30,709 bases of DNA. Origin: Atribacterota bacterium (lineage in GTDB: Bacteria > Atribacterota > Phoenicimicrobiia > Phoenicimicrobiales > Phoenicimicrobiaceae). The stretch covers positions 1-30,709 of the forward strand of contig DAOUWX010000003.1 in assembly GCA_030666935.1 (NCBI GenBank), written 5' to 3'. The number at the start of each line of letters is the position of its first letter. Positions within the stretch are counted from its first letter, which is position 1. The notes below the pieces were generated by a model. That model was not told the origin of the DNA. It saw only the letters and a list, made by a program, of their open reading frames with translations, and made no database searches. The position numbers and the translations under genes are program-made. Positions 24,240-30,709 of the stretch are shown here, piece after piece.

Positions 24240-25550
24240 ATGAGGGGTAAACGAAGAATAAACAATACCTTGAAGTTATCTATTAGTGTTATTGTTGCAG
24301 TAGTTGTTGTTATTGGAATGTGTTGTTGCCTGGTTAGTTCTGCTCAGAAAGCAAATGTACTTGAAATTTATCACTGGTGGACCTCAGGGTCAGAAAAAGC
24401 TGCAATGGATGCACTTATTGGAGTGTATTTAGATGAGTATCCCGATGTCATAGTATTAGAGAGTCCAGTAGCTGGTGGAGGCGGAATAACGATGAGAGAA
24501 GTTATGCATACTCTAATACTTGGTGGAGAAGCCCCAGATTCGTTTCAAAGTTATCCATTTGGATTAGTTCCCTACTGGGAAGCAGACATGCTTGAACCGA
24601 TAGACGAAGTTTGGACATCAGGGGTTAAAGATGCAGTTCCAGATGTTGTAGAGGACATGTGTAAGATGCCTGACGGGCACTATTATGCTATTCCGTGTGG
24701 TGTTCAACAGGCAGGTGTTATCTTCTACAATGTACATATCTTTAAAAAATATGGTTTGGGAGAACCTACAAGTTGGGATGAGTTCTGGGATATATGTGAT
24801 ACCTTGAAAACAAAGGGAGTAGATGCCATAGCTTTAGGAGACAAAAATGCTTGGCCGCTAACCTACGTCTTTCGGACAATCACAGCTAGCGAGGGAATCG
24901 AATACTATGAGGATTTCATTAACGGGAAAGTTGCTTCAGCAAATAACCCTAAGCTCTTAGATTCACTGGAAAAACTCAATAAAATCTTGAACTATGTTAA
25001 TACAGATCATGCTGCCTTAACTTGGGATGAGGCAATGGGTCTTGTAGTTAAAGGAGAAGCAGCAATGAGCATTATGGGAGACTGTGGTGCAGGGGAGTTC
25101 ATAGTTGCAGAGAAAAAATATGGCGAAGATTTTGATGCATTCTATGCCCCCGGAGCTGGGAATATATTTGGGGTTAGCCTGGATGTTTTCTGTCTCCCCA
25201 AGGGCACAAAACATCCAACTAATGCTATGAATTGGTTTAAGATCATTGCAACTAAGGAGGCTCAAAGTGCATTTGCTGGTCCAAAAGGATTCATACCAGC
25301 GCGGGCTGATGCGACCATGGATATAGGATTTTCCGACTACCAGAGGGATGATTCTGCAGTACATTTCCAGACTGCAACATATTACCGTCCCGGAATGTGG
25401 AGTGGTGCCCCACCAGCATTCATGGGTAAGCTCACCGACATAATATCCGACAAAATTGGGGTGAAGAGGGATATAAATGGAGCAGCAAGTGAGATAGCAA
25501 AACTTCAAGCGGAAACAGAGTGGCCAAAGAAATGGGACCTTACTCCTTAA
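24240..25550 (+). CDS. sugar ABC transporter substrate-binding protein
   Basis: 436 aa. A signal peptide covers about residues 1-37, with likely cleavage after VSSA. The mature part begins KANVLEIYHWWTSGSEKAA and continues with PVAGGGGITMREVMHTL and a SIMGDCGAGEF block, a pattern shared with the Thermus glucose/mannose-binding protein group of CUT1 systems. The C-terminal APGAGNIFGVSLDVFCLPKG and NAMNWFKIIATKEAQSAF also fit. So a hexose or short glycan is a likely ligand, but it is inference. It follows a strong GGAGG and a structured leader and closes the operon. Confidence 0.9.
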   Translation: MRGKRRINNTLKLSISVIVAVVVVIGMCCCLVSSAQKANVLEIYHWWTSGSEKAAMDALIGVYLDEYPDVIVLESPVAGGGGITMREVMHTLILGGEAPDSFQSYPFGLVPYWEADMLEPIDEVWTSGVKDAVPDVVEDMCKMPDGHYYAIPCGVQQAGVIFYNVHIFKKYGLGEPTSWDEFWDICDTLKTKGVDAIALGDKNAWPLTYVFRTITASEGIEYYEDFINGKVASANNPKLLDSLEKLNKILNYVNTDHAALTWDEAMGLVVKGEAAMSIMGDCGAGEFIVAEKKYGEDFDAFYAPGAGNIFGVSLDVFCLPKGTKHPTNAMNWFKIIATKEAQSAFAGPKGFIPARADATMDIGFSDYQRDDSAVHFQTATYYRPGMWSGAPPAFMGKLTDIISDKIGVKRDINGAASEIAKLQAETEWPKKWDLTP

Positions 25551-25909
25551 CTAATAAATAGAAGCTGAGGGGTATTAAAAAAATTTTTAGAGTCCTTGGT
25601 TGGTAGACTCAAGGTAGTTCTTAAAAGTACTAGGAAATTCTGCAAATTTCCTGAGGGATGGCTTTAAAAGCGTCCCTCAGGATCTTACAGATAAGGTAAA
25701 ATTTTAATTGAGGTTTTAAGAAATTTAAGAAAAAGACTAAGCCACCGAAAAGGGAGATTAAAAAATTTCCTAACAATCCGAACTAAGTCTGGCTTTTTTA
25801 TTAAGTTAAAATTCAAGCTTTACTTCTATTCATTTTAAATAGACTAAAGTCTTCTTTCAAAATAATACAGCAAACCGTTCCCGTTTTCTTTTTATCTATA
25901 TTATATGAT
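25551..25909. other. intergenic region with hairpin and truncated repeat
   Basis: No gene. CCTGAGGGA and TCCCTCAGG (25650-25681) form a 9-bp stem without a U-tract, a possible 3' border of the sugar-transport mRNA. The repeat at 25772-25840 and a degraded copy of the CCGTCCC repeat at 25872-25890 follow. Confidence 0.5.
25772..25840. repeat. hairpin-repeat copy A, left arm missing
   Basis: It matches copy C (29435-29541) over 59 bases, starting AACTAAGTCTGGCTTTTT, with a single mismatch. The left arm of the hairpin (CCAGACTTAG) is missing here. On the plus strand it runs into a T-tract. Confidence 0.7.
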
Positions 25910-26158
25910 CTAAACCGCAACCTGTAATTTTCTTTCATTTCGAATAATTATTTCTGGATTTTTATTTTCTTTTGGGATTGGCAATTTTCTTTCTTTTAAT
26001 AATTTTATATGTTCTTCTGTCCCCCACTTTGTCTGATAAAGGCAATCTTCTACTGAATGGCCAACCCCTGTAAATCCTTCTATATCAGGAGAATAGAAAG
26101 TAAAAAAAGTAGGATCTTTAGTGGCTTCTATTATCAGAGAATATTTTAAATTGATCAT
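25910..26158 (-). CDS. hicB: HicB-family antitoxin, probably orphan
   Basis: 82 aa. The N-terminus LKYSLIIEATKDPTFFTFYSPDIEGFTGVGHSVEDCL is the partial RNase-H-like fold of HicB, and EEHIKLLKERKLPIP is the family's usual helix before the C-terminus. HicB neutralises the mRNA-cleaving toxin HicA and often represses the operon. Here the upstream hicA is broken, so the antitoxin stands alone. There is no clear DNA-binding C-terminal domain. GGGAGG precedes the ATG, overlapping the end of the hicA remnant. Confidence 0.88.
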   Translation of the reverse strand: MINLKYSLIIEATKDPTFFTFYSPDIEGFTGVGHSVEDCLYQTKWGTEEHIKLLKERKLPIPKENKNPEIIIRNERKLQVAV

Positions 26159-26174
26159 ATTTTAAATTCCTCCC

Positions 26175-26358
26175 TTATTTTAGACCGGCACTCTTTAAAA
26201 TAAAATTACAAGTACCGGTAGGAACTTCTTTTGAACCATGATAGTCTAGTCTAATTAATTTATTGCACCCGGATTTCTATAATATCGGATTGAACCTTTT
26301 TCTTTAATAATGAAATACCCGTTTTTTCTAAAATTCTTACCAATTCACTAAATTTCAA
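26175..26358 (-). pseudogene. hicA: hicA toxin remnant with two frameshifts
   Basis: Reading the minus strand from a TTG at 26358 (GGAG upstream) gives KFSELVRILEKTGISLLKK in one frame, GSIRYYRNPGA in the second and NKLIRLDYHGSKEVPTGT then FILKSAGLK in the third. Joined, these form a complete HicA. Two shifts separate the pieces, and the total length (184 nt) is not a multiple of three. The position of the catalytic His in the GSH motif reads Ile (GSIRYY). The gene cannot make an active toxin. Confidence 0.82.
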
Positions 26359-26469
26359 AATTTACTCCAATATTGATGCTCATTTTACAATTTCCTGCTA
26401 TATTTTCTTAAATTTATTATAAGTTATTTGGTTGAGATTATCAATTTCTTCTTCCTATCCCTTTTTTCC

Positions 26470-26545
26470 CTCCCCCGGCAGGTTCAATAAAGAATTATTT
26501 TCTATTATTCCCAATAACTTTCCGACCTTTATTTCCCACCAAAAA
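26470..26545 (-). pseudogene. remnant of a HemW-like radical SAM gene 3' end with internal deletion
   Basis: Bases 26479-26503 match 13045-13069 (GGTTCAATAAAG…ATTTTCT) and bases 26497-26543 match 13191-13237 with about three mismatches (ATTTTCTATTATTCCCAATAA). In the intact gene these blocks are 121 bp apart. The junction lies at the 7-bp word ATTTTCT present at both edges, as expected of deletion between short direct repeats. It is a decayed partial copy of the end of a radical SAM gene like that at 13050-14303. Confidence 0.75.
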
Positions 26546-26557
26546 TTAAAAAAATAC

Positions 26558-26645
26558 AGCCAGACTTAAAATGTAATTGTATCGGAAGATCCACAAACAA
26601 TTCAAATTAAGTCCGGCTTTTTTGTTAAGTTAAAATCTAAGCTTG
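26558..26645. repeat. hairpin-repeat copy B
   Basis: AGCCAGACTTAA and TTAAGTCCGGCT form the outer stem and AATTGT/ACAATT an inner one. A T-tract and the shared tail TTAAGTTAAAAT follow. It is the second full copy of the repeat family (A 25772, C 29435). Confidence 0.7.
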
Positions 26646-26751
26646 ACTTTGAGGGATGAAAATAGACAATTTTTCATCTAATAATCTCCTGTGAATAGTC
26701 TAAAATCCCTTTAGAAAGGGAACAGAGAACCGTCCCCCTGTTTCTTCAAAT
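26646..26751. other. intergenic, repeat word and weak terminator
   Basis: AGAACCGTCCCCCTGTTTCTT (26726-26746) is a second copy of the word at 18564. On the minus strand CCCTTTCTAAAGGG followed by ATTTTAG (about 26703-26721) is a weak terminator candidate for the lipoprotein gene. Confidence 0.45.
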
Positions 26752-29274
26752 CTACTTCGTGTGGACAACAATCGAACCGCTATCAATTACCTGATCCATA
26801 CCATTATCATAGACGACGTCCTCAAGACCGTATTCGTCTTCTTCCCAGATTTTAATCCGGAACGTATCCTCACCATCCTTGCCGCCATCCCCGGCCCATA
26901 TCATGAATTTGTATTCTCCAGAACCGTTTATTGTCCCTGTTCCTTTGAACTTGGCGTAGTCCGATCCGGTGACAACAAGCCAGTCGTAGCTATCCGAGTG
27001 GAAACTCAAATCACCAGCCTTGAATTGGAACTCGGTGTTTCCAGTAGGAACAGTAGCGCCTTTCTTATATTTGGAGACAAAACCGAAGGTAGCCTTCCCC
27101 GTAAGGCCTGAATTAGCTAAATATGCTCCTTCGGGTGAATCAATCCATCCACCGCCGGTAACAAAACCTTCAGATGAGTCATACACTACTGCGAATTGCT
27201 CCTCTTCATCAGTTCTAATGCCAAAGATACAATCATTTGCAATAGTAAGCGTTACTGTCACTGTATATACACCAGTACTGGTATATTCATGAGAACCAGT
27301 TACTACTCCGTCGCTATCATCTACTGTGGCGGGGTCATCAGCAGCCCCATCATCCCAATCAATAGTTGCTGTTCCCCCTGTTGGACCAGTAAAGAAAGCT
27401 GCCAACTTTGTTTCTGTGCCAAGTGCTACCGGAATGATTGTGATGGGTTCGAACATTGGGTCGCCAAGCCATGGATCAAAATCAACATATAAACTTACTG
27501 CATCACCTGTACCATGACCTTCTCCACTGGGTCCATCATGTGCTCCCCACCAGTTACATTCGGCATCTAGTAATCCAGTGTCATAATTTCTAATACCCCA
27601 GATGTTACCTGCAATTTTATTGCAATTAACTGAAACTCCAGTTATATCGCCAGCATGTATTTCTATACCAGTTCCACAGCCAGAGAGCTCATTATCTGTA
27701 ACAGTTGCGCCAGTGCAATTTCCTCTTACATTTATACCTGCATATACAGTATCAGAGATTTGATTGTAGCTTACAGCACTATTATCAGCAGCAGCATCCA
27801 ACCATATCCCATCATACATGGTATTGCCACCAGCAATCACATTATAGCTTATAGTTGCTCCTGAACCTCCCCAGTATTGTATGGCATTCTTGCCTACAAT
27901 ACCTGAGATATGGTTGTAGCTGATTTCATTATTGCTTCCTGCATGATTCATCCACTGTATTGCATGCTGTCCAGATGCAGAGATATGATTATGGGAAATC
28001 ACAGCATTTGAAGCACCGCTACTTGCTATTGCTTCCCAAGCAGTATTATAGAATGTGTTATATTCAACCAAAGCATTGTCTGCTCCCGGATAGATATAAA
28101 CTCCGTGACCAGAGGATCCACTGGGTGTGTTTTGGATAATGCAATTTCTGATTATTGCGTTATCAGCTACATCAGAGATTATTAATCTACCACCAGTGTC
28201 CGGGTCTGAGCTGCCAAACATAAACCCATCAATAATTATATCTGAAGCATATAATGAGTATGGTAGTCCATTAGTTCTCACAAGAATGGTTTCTCCGCCT
28301 CTATCTGTGGTGCTTCCTTGAGGGTCTACACCAGCTTGAGCGCCAAGCAATGTAACGCTTTTGTCAATTCTATAACTGGATCCGTCCAAAATATCATTAT
28401 AATATGTCCCCTCATGCACGATTATAGTGTCACCATCAACTGCAACAACCAAGGCTTCGTTAATTGTGCGATAAGCACCGGGCCATTGAAGCCAATCATC
28501 ATCAACGTGCAGCGTATTGTCCTCGTAGCTATACATGATTTCTCCTGCTGTTAGGGCTCCGTCCCAGATGCGTACTTCATCGATTGTTCCAGAAAAAGCG
28601 AGGTAGGAACTATCGGTATAGGCACCGATATACAGGTTACCCGTTCCTTCGTAATAGATATCTGAGGTTGTTGACCCGGCCCCAACGACCGGCTCTCCGT
28701 CAACGTACAGCTTCACTGCCGAACCATCGTAGGTTCCAGCGACATGATGCCAGTCCCCGTTCCAGACAATTGAAGCGGAAGCCTGCGGAGAACCAATCCA
28801 ACCACCACTATGCCCGATATAGAAGCGTATGCCACCGCTCCCAGTGTAAAGACCATAGGACGAATAACTTCCAATCCTGTCAGGTAAATACTTCGAAACG
28901 ATGTATTTACATGACCCTGGGCTACCATTCCTCTTTACCCAAGCTTCCACTGTGATTTCGCTTGGCTCAAGTGAAGATGAATTGGAAATCATCACGTAGT
29001 CATTGCCATCAAAGCTCAACGCATTGCCAAGCTTACCATCAACAATCAAGCTCGCACCGTTGATCATTCCATCGTTGCTATTGTCGGTGCTGTCATAGGC
29101 AGTTGTTCCGGAATTCTCATCAAAGTGCCACAGAGCAACGAGGTTTGCAGTAGAGAGCGGTATTCCTTTTTGTCCGGTAGATGGAACCTGCCCGATATTA
29201 GATAATAATGTACAGCCAGTAAGGACAAGACTAGAAATTAAAACAATAATTATTAAATAAGAATACTTTTTCAT
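26752..29274 (-). CDS. large multidomain surface lipoprotein (LamG, beta-helix, PKD-like)
   Basis: 840 aa. A lipoprotein signal ends at Cys21 (VLTGC). A LamG/concanavalin-like jelly roll covers about 45-240 (ALWHFDENSGTTAYDSTDNS, LSFDGNDYV, EAWVKRNG). A right-handed parallel beta-helix of pectate-lyase type spans about 255-575, with repeated NNxISxNHIS-like turns. A PKD-like domain lies at about 615-680 (WDDGAADDPATV…YTVTVTLTI). The C-terminal domain begins FVTGGGWIDSPEGAY, a module found at the ends of many secreted proteins. It could bind or cut polysaccharide; catalytic residues of lyases cannot be assigned. AGGAG precedes the ATG, and a leader ORF with a strong Shine-Dalgarno lies upstream. 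Confidence 0.9.
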   Translation of the reverse strand: MKKYSYLIIIVLISSLVLTGCTLLSNIGQVPSTGQKGIPLSTANLVALWHFDENSGTTAYDSTDNSNDGMINGASLIVDGKLGNALSFDGNDYVMISNSSSLEPSEITVEAWVKRNGSPGSCKYIVSKYLPDRIGSYSSYGLYTGSGGIRFYIGHSGGWIGSPQASASIVWNGDWHHVAGTYDGSAVKLYVDGEPVVGAGSTTSDIYYEGTGNLYIGAYTDSSYLAFSGTIDEVRIWDGALTAGEIMYSYEDNTLHVDDDWLQWPGAYRTINEALVVAVDGDTIIVHEGTYYNDILDGSSYRIDKSVTLLGAQAGVDPQGSTTDRGGETILVRTNGLPYSLYASDIIIDGFMFGSSDPDTGGRLIISDVADNAIIRNCIIQNTPSGSSGHGVYIYPGADNALVEYNTFYNTAWEAIASSGASNAVISHNHISASGQHAIQWMNHAGSNNEISYNHISGIVGKNAIQYWGGSGATISYNVIAGGNTMYDGIWLDAAADNSAVSYNQISDTVYAGINVRGNCTGATVTDNELSGCGTGIEIHAGDITGVSVNCNKIAGNIWGIRNYDTGLLDAECNWWGAHDGPSGEGHGTGDAVSLYVDFDPWLGDPMFEPITIIPVALGTETKLAAFFTGPTGGTATIDWDDGAADDPATVDDSDGVVTGSHEYTSTGVYTVTVTLTIANDCIFGIRTDEEEQFAVVYDSSEGFVTGGGWIDSPEGAYLANSGLTGKATFGFVSKYKKGATVPTGNTEFQFKAGDLSFHSDSYDWLVVTGSDYAKFKGTGTINGSGEYKFMIWAGDGGKDGEDTFRIKIWEEDEYGLEDVVYDNGMDQVIDSGSIVVHTK

Positions 29275-29303
29275 TAAAATTCACTCCTCTCGTTTTTTAT
29301 TCT

Positions 29304-29357
29304 TTAAAATTGAATTGAAAAATAATCTTGAATCATTTCAATAGAATCGATAAACAT
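29304..29357 (-). other. possible 17-codon leader ORF (I-D-S-I-E-M-I type)
   Basis: TAGGAGG is followed 2 nt later by ATG and 17 codons (MFIDSIEMIQDYFSIQF) ending in TAA, about 29 nt before the lipoprotein start. The block IDSIEMI aligns with the leader ORFs at 17293 and 30316. Confidence 0.45.
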
Positions 29358-29434
29358 CGCCTCCTAAAATGAATCAAAGAATCTTCCCTTAATTCAAAAT
29401 ATAATTGACCGTAACAAAAATTTTGTGAATACAT
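29358..29434 (-). other. leader between repeat C and the leader ORF
   Basis: AT-rich, with GAATC/GATTC words (29371-29384). No promoter is clear. Confidence 0.3.
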
Positions 29435-29541
29435 GGCCAGACTTAGAATTTAATTGCATTAGAAAAATTTCATAGCAATCAAAACTAAGTCTGGCTTTTT
29501 AATTAAGTTAAAATTCAAGCTTTACTTCTATTCATTTTAAA
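29435..29541. repeat. hairpin-repeat copy C, full length
   Basis: GGCCAGACTTAG (29435-29446) and CTAAGTCTGGC form an 11-bp outer stem; ATTGC/GCAAT form an inner stem. T-tract and a 40-nt AT-rich tail ending TTCATTTTAAA follow. The tail is almost identical in copy A. It lies in the leader of the 840-aa lipoprotein gene. Confidence 0.72.
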
Positions 29542-29636
29542 AATCTTAAGTAGTAAAGTACTTCATCAAGCTAAAAAGTCTACAAATATTCTAAAATCTT
29601 CTTTTAAAATGAATTATAGAACCATCACCTAACTCT

Positions 29637-30290
29637 TTATTCGGGACCGTATTGGTCAAATCCAGTATCATATGGGCTAATATATTGAGTTCCGTGTAAG
29701 CCAGCGCATGAATCGTTTTCGACTTGTTGAATAATGGCAAAAGAACCCCAGATAACGGGTCCAATTTCGATCTCATCAACAGTATACCAGAAACCACCAT
29801 CAACATACGCATCTGAAGGCGCAGCAACAATCTTCACGAAGTAATTCCAACTGCAAGTTATACCATCTAATTCATATTCACCACTCTGATGGTTAGTCAA
29901 CCAGGCACCAGAGCCAATGTAACTGTCGAATCCATAATGTCGGTCAAGTTTTCCATCTCCATCACAATCTTTATTAGAAAGCCAGGCATCGTTCCATTTC
30001 ATCATTAAATAATCATCCTTATACGGTTGACACCAAATTGCATCTCGATAGGCATCACAATAGCCCCCGTTAAACATATGGGCTTGGTAGTTGTAACCCC
30101 ATTTATCGTAACCAACAGTTATAACGGTGCCGTCAGACGCAAAGAGCGTACCACTCTGTATAGTTGTACACCCATCCGCCTTATCACTTGCTACGCCTTG
30201 TTCTGCAGGTGGAGCTGTCAGCAAACCACATCCTGCGACAATAAGAGCTAATGCTCCTATTACCACGATTAAATAAATTAATTTTTTCAT
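29637..30290 (-). CDS. surface lipoprotein of unknown function
   Basis: 217 aa with a lipoprotein signal ending at Cys21 (LIVAGC), identical in its first nine residues to the lipoprotein at 16497. The mature part is rich in Trp, Tyr, Gly and Asp (GYDKWGYNYQAHMFNGGYCD, MMKWNDAWLSNKD). A DxDxDG-type calcium-loop motif, DCDGDGKLD, is at about 108-116, and Cys residues could form disulfides. No named family is recognised; it looks like a calcium-stabilised surface domain. The ATG follows AAAGGAG. A duplicated ribosome-binding region and a leader ORF lie upstream. Confidence 0.82.
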   Translation of the reverse strand: MKKLIYLIVVIGALALIVAGCGLLTAPPAEQGVASDKADGCTTIQSGTLFASDGTVITVGYDKWGYNYQAHMFNGGYCDAYRDAIWCQPYKDDYLMMKWNDAWLSNKDCDGDGKLDRHYGFDSYIGSGAWLTNHQSGEYELDGITCSWNYFVKIVAAPSDAYVDGGFWYTVDEIEIGPVIWGSFAIIQQVENDSCAGLHGTQYISPYDTGFDQYGPE

Positions 30291-30294
30291 TGAA

Positions 30295-30339
30295 ATATAC
30301 TCCTTTGTATTTTTTTTAAAATATACACCTTTGTATTTT
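30295..30339 (-). repeat. tandem duplication of the ribosome-binding region
   Basis: ATATACTCCTTTGTATTTT (30295-30313) and ATATACACCTTTGTATTTT (30321-30339) are near-perfect copies with a 26-bp period. On the minus strand each contains an AAAGGNGTATAT site. Only the copy next to the ATG starts the lipoprotein. Confidence 0.75.
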
Positions 30340-30393
30340 AAAAATTAAATTAAAAAGAAAATTTAAAATCACTTCAACACAATCAAGGGACAT
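30316..30393 (-). other. possible 25-codon leader ORF (S-L-D-C-V-E-V-I type)
   Basis: GAAGGAGG is followed 2 nt later by ATG and a 25-codon frame that begins MSLDCVEVILNF and ends in TAA, 25 nt before the lipoprotein start. It aligns codon by codon with the ORF at 17293, with mostly silent or conservative changes (TCC/TCT, CTT/CTG, GTT/ATT, GTG/ATG). Confidence 0.45.
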
Positions 30394-30503
30394 CGCCTCC
30401 TTCGCCATTAATTATTTTCTTTATGATGCTTGTTATGAAAATAAAGTAATTCATTCTCGATTAATTTAAAAGTAACCTGTTTTTTAATCCTCAGCCCTTT
30501 TCT

Positions 30504-30668
30504 TCAACTAAAGATCTTTTCTTGCAGGTGATTTGGTAAATGCACCATCGCTTCCTTTAGTTGCTTTCTCGCCTTAGCTCCCAATAAAAAAGACCTGACC
30601 TCCGATAAGAGCCAAGCCTCTAATTTTCTTAATTTATTTTTAGAATATTTTGTTGTATATTTGCAATC
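30504..30668 (-). pseudogene. 54-codon open stretch, coding remnant or uncharted gene end
   Basis: From the stop codon at 30669-30671 the minus-strand frame stays open for 54 codons, with protein-like content (RKLEAWLLSEVRSFLLGAK, then KQLKEAMVHLPNHLQEKIFS) and ends in TGA. It has no ATG until codon 41. It looks like the C-terminal part of a decayed helical protein. The family is not recognised. Confidence 0.35.
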
Positions 30669-30709
30669 TTATAATACTTTTGCTATATTAAATTAAGAGC
30701 TAGAGGAAC

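Noticed and set aside
28584..28955. Arginine-rich plus-strand frame over the 840-aa gene
   Set aside because: Lies opposite the LamG-encoding region, no start signal, composition typical of a shadow frame.
29435..29541. Fourth riboswitch in the leader of the 840-aa lipoprotein
   Set aside because: The hairpin lacks GGACGCAAAG, the GAAA-capped P2 and the receptor; copies also occur at places without a downstream gene, so it is called a repeat.
1..30709. tRNA, rRNA or complete insertion sequence
   Set aside because: No cloverleaf-like sequence with CCA-type ends, no rRNA segments and no transposase gene were recognised by eye; a computed search could still find a degraded one.

Overview
The window is an AT-rich stretch of bacterial chromosome. 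It carries many exported lipoproteins, two ABC uptake systems, radical SAM enzymes with oxygen-sensitive iron-sulfur clusters, strong AGGAGG-type ribosome binding sites, several TTG/GTG starts, and long repeat-filled intergenic regions. This suggests an uncultured anaerobic bacterium, perhaps Atribacterota or a Firmicutes-like lineage. That is inference; no rRNA or other marker gene is present to settle it.

Layout. 1-4000: the first codons of an SbcD/Mre11-type nuclease (minus), an HI0933/BaiN-type flavoprotein (minus) and an ABC-F ATPase (plus). 4000-7750 (minus): a BsuPI-domain membrane protein next to a secreted subtilisin-like lipoprotein whose leader holds a c-di-GMP-I (GEMM-I) riboswitch, then two small zinc-ribbon proteins. 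7750-8900: repeat-rich, no convincing gene. 8900-13000 (plus): an iron(III)-type ABC transporter (binding protein, fused permease, ATPase). 13050-15540 (minus): a 97-aa unknown protein and two radical SAM enzymes. 15780-17730 (minus): two exported proteins, each behind its own c-di-GMP-I riboswitch. 17730-18870: hairpins and inverted repeats. 18870-25550 (plus): a carbohydrate uptake locus with a LacI regulator, two permeases, an ATPase, a small membrane protein, a nitrilase-family amidohydrolase and a binding protein. 25900-26550 (minus): an intact HicB antitoxin, a broken hicA and a small remnant of a radical SAM gene. 26750-30290 (minus): two large or unusual surface lipoproteins.

The most interesting theme is control of the cell surface. 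Three GEMM-I riboswitches sit before three exported proteins: a subtilisin lipoprotein, a 155-aa secreted protein and a 256-aa lipoprotein. The protease is followed by a gene for a likely extracytoplasmic BsuPI-type protein, the fold of a known subtilisin inhibitor. A second, apparently undescribed signal is a Shine-Dalgarno-like AGGAGG block about 70-100 nt upstream of the true start of most of these exported-protein genes. It is usually followed by a very short ORF, and three of these ORFs share a similar peptide (…S-L-x-x-I-E-M-I…). Together they suggest a c-di-GMP and leader-controlled surface-protein regulon, which needs experimental proof.
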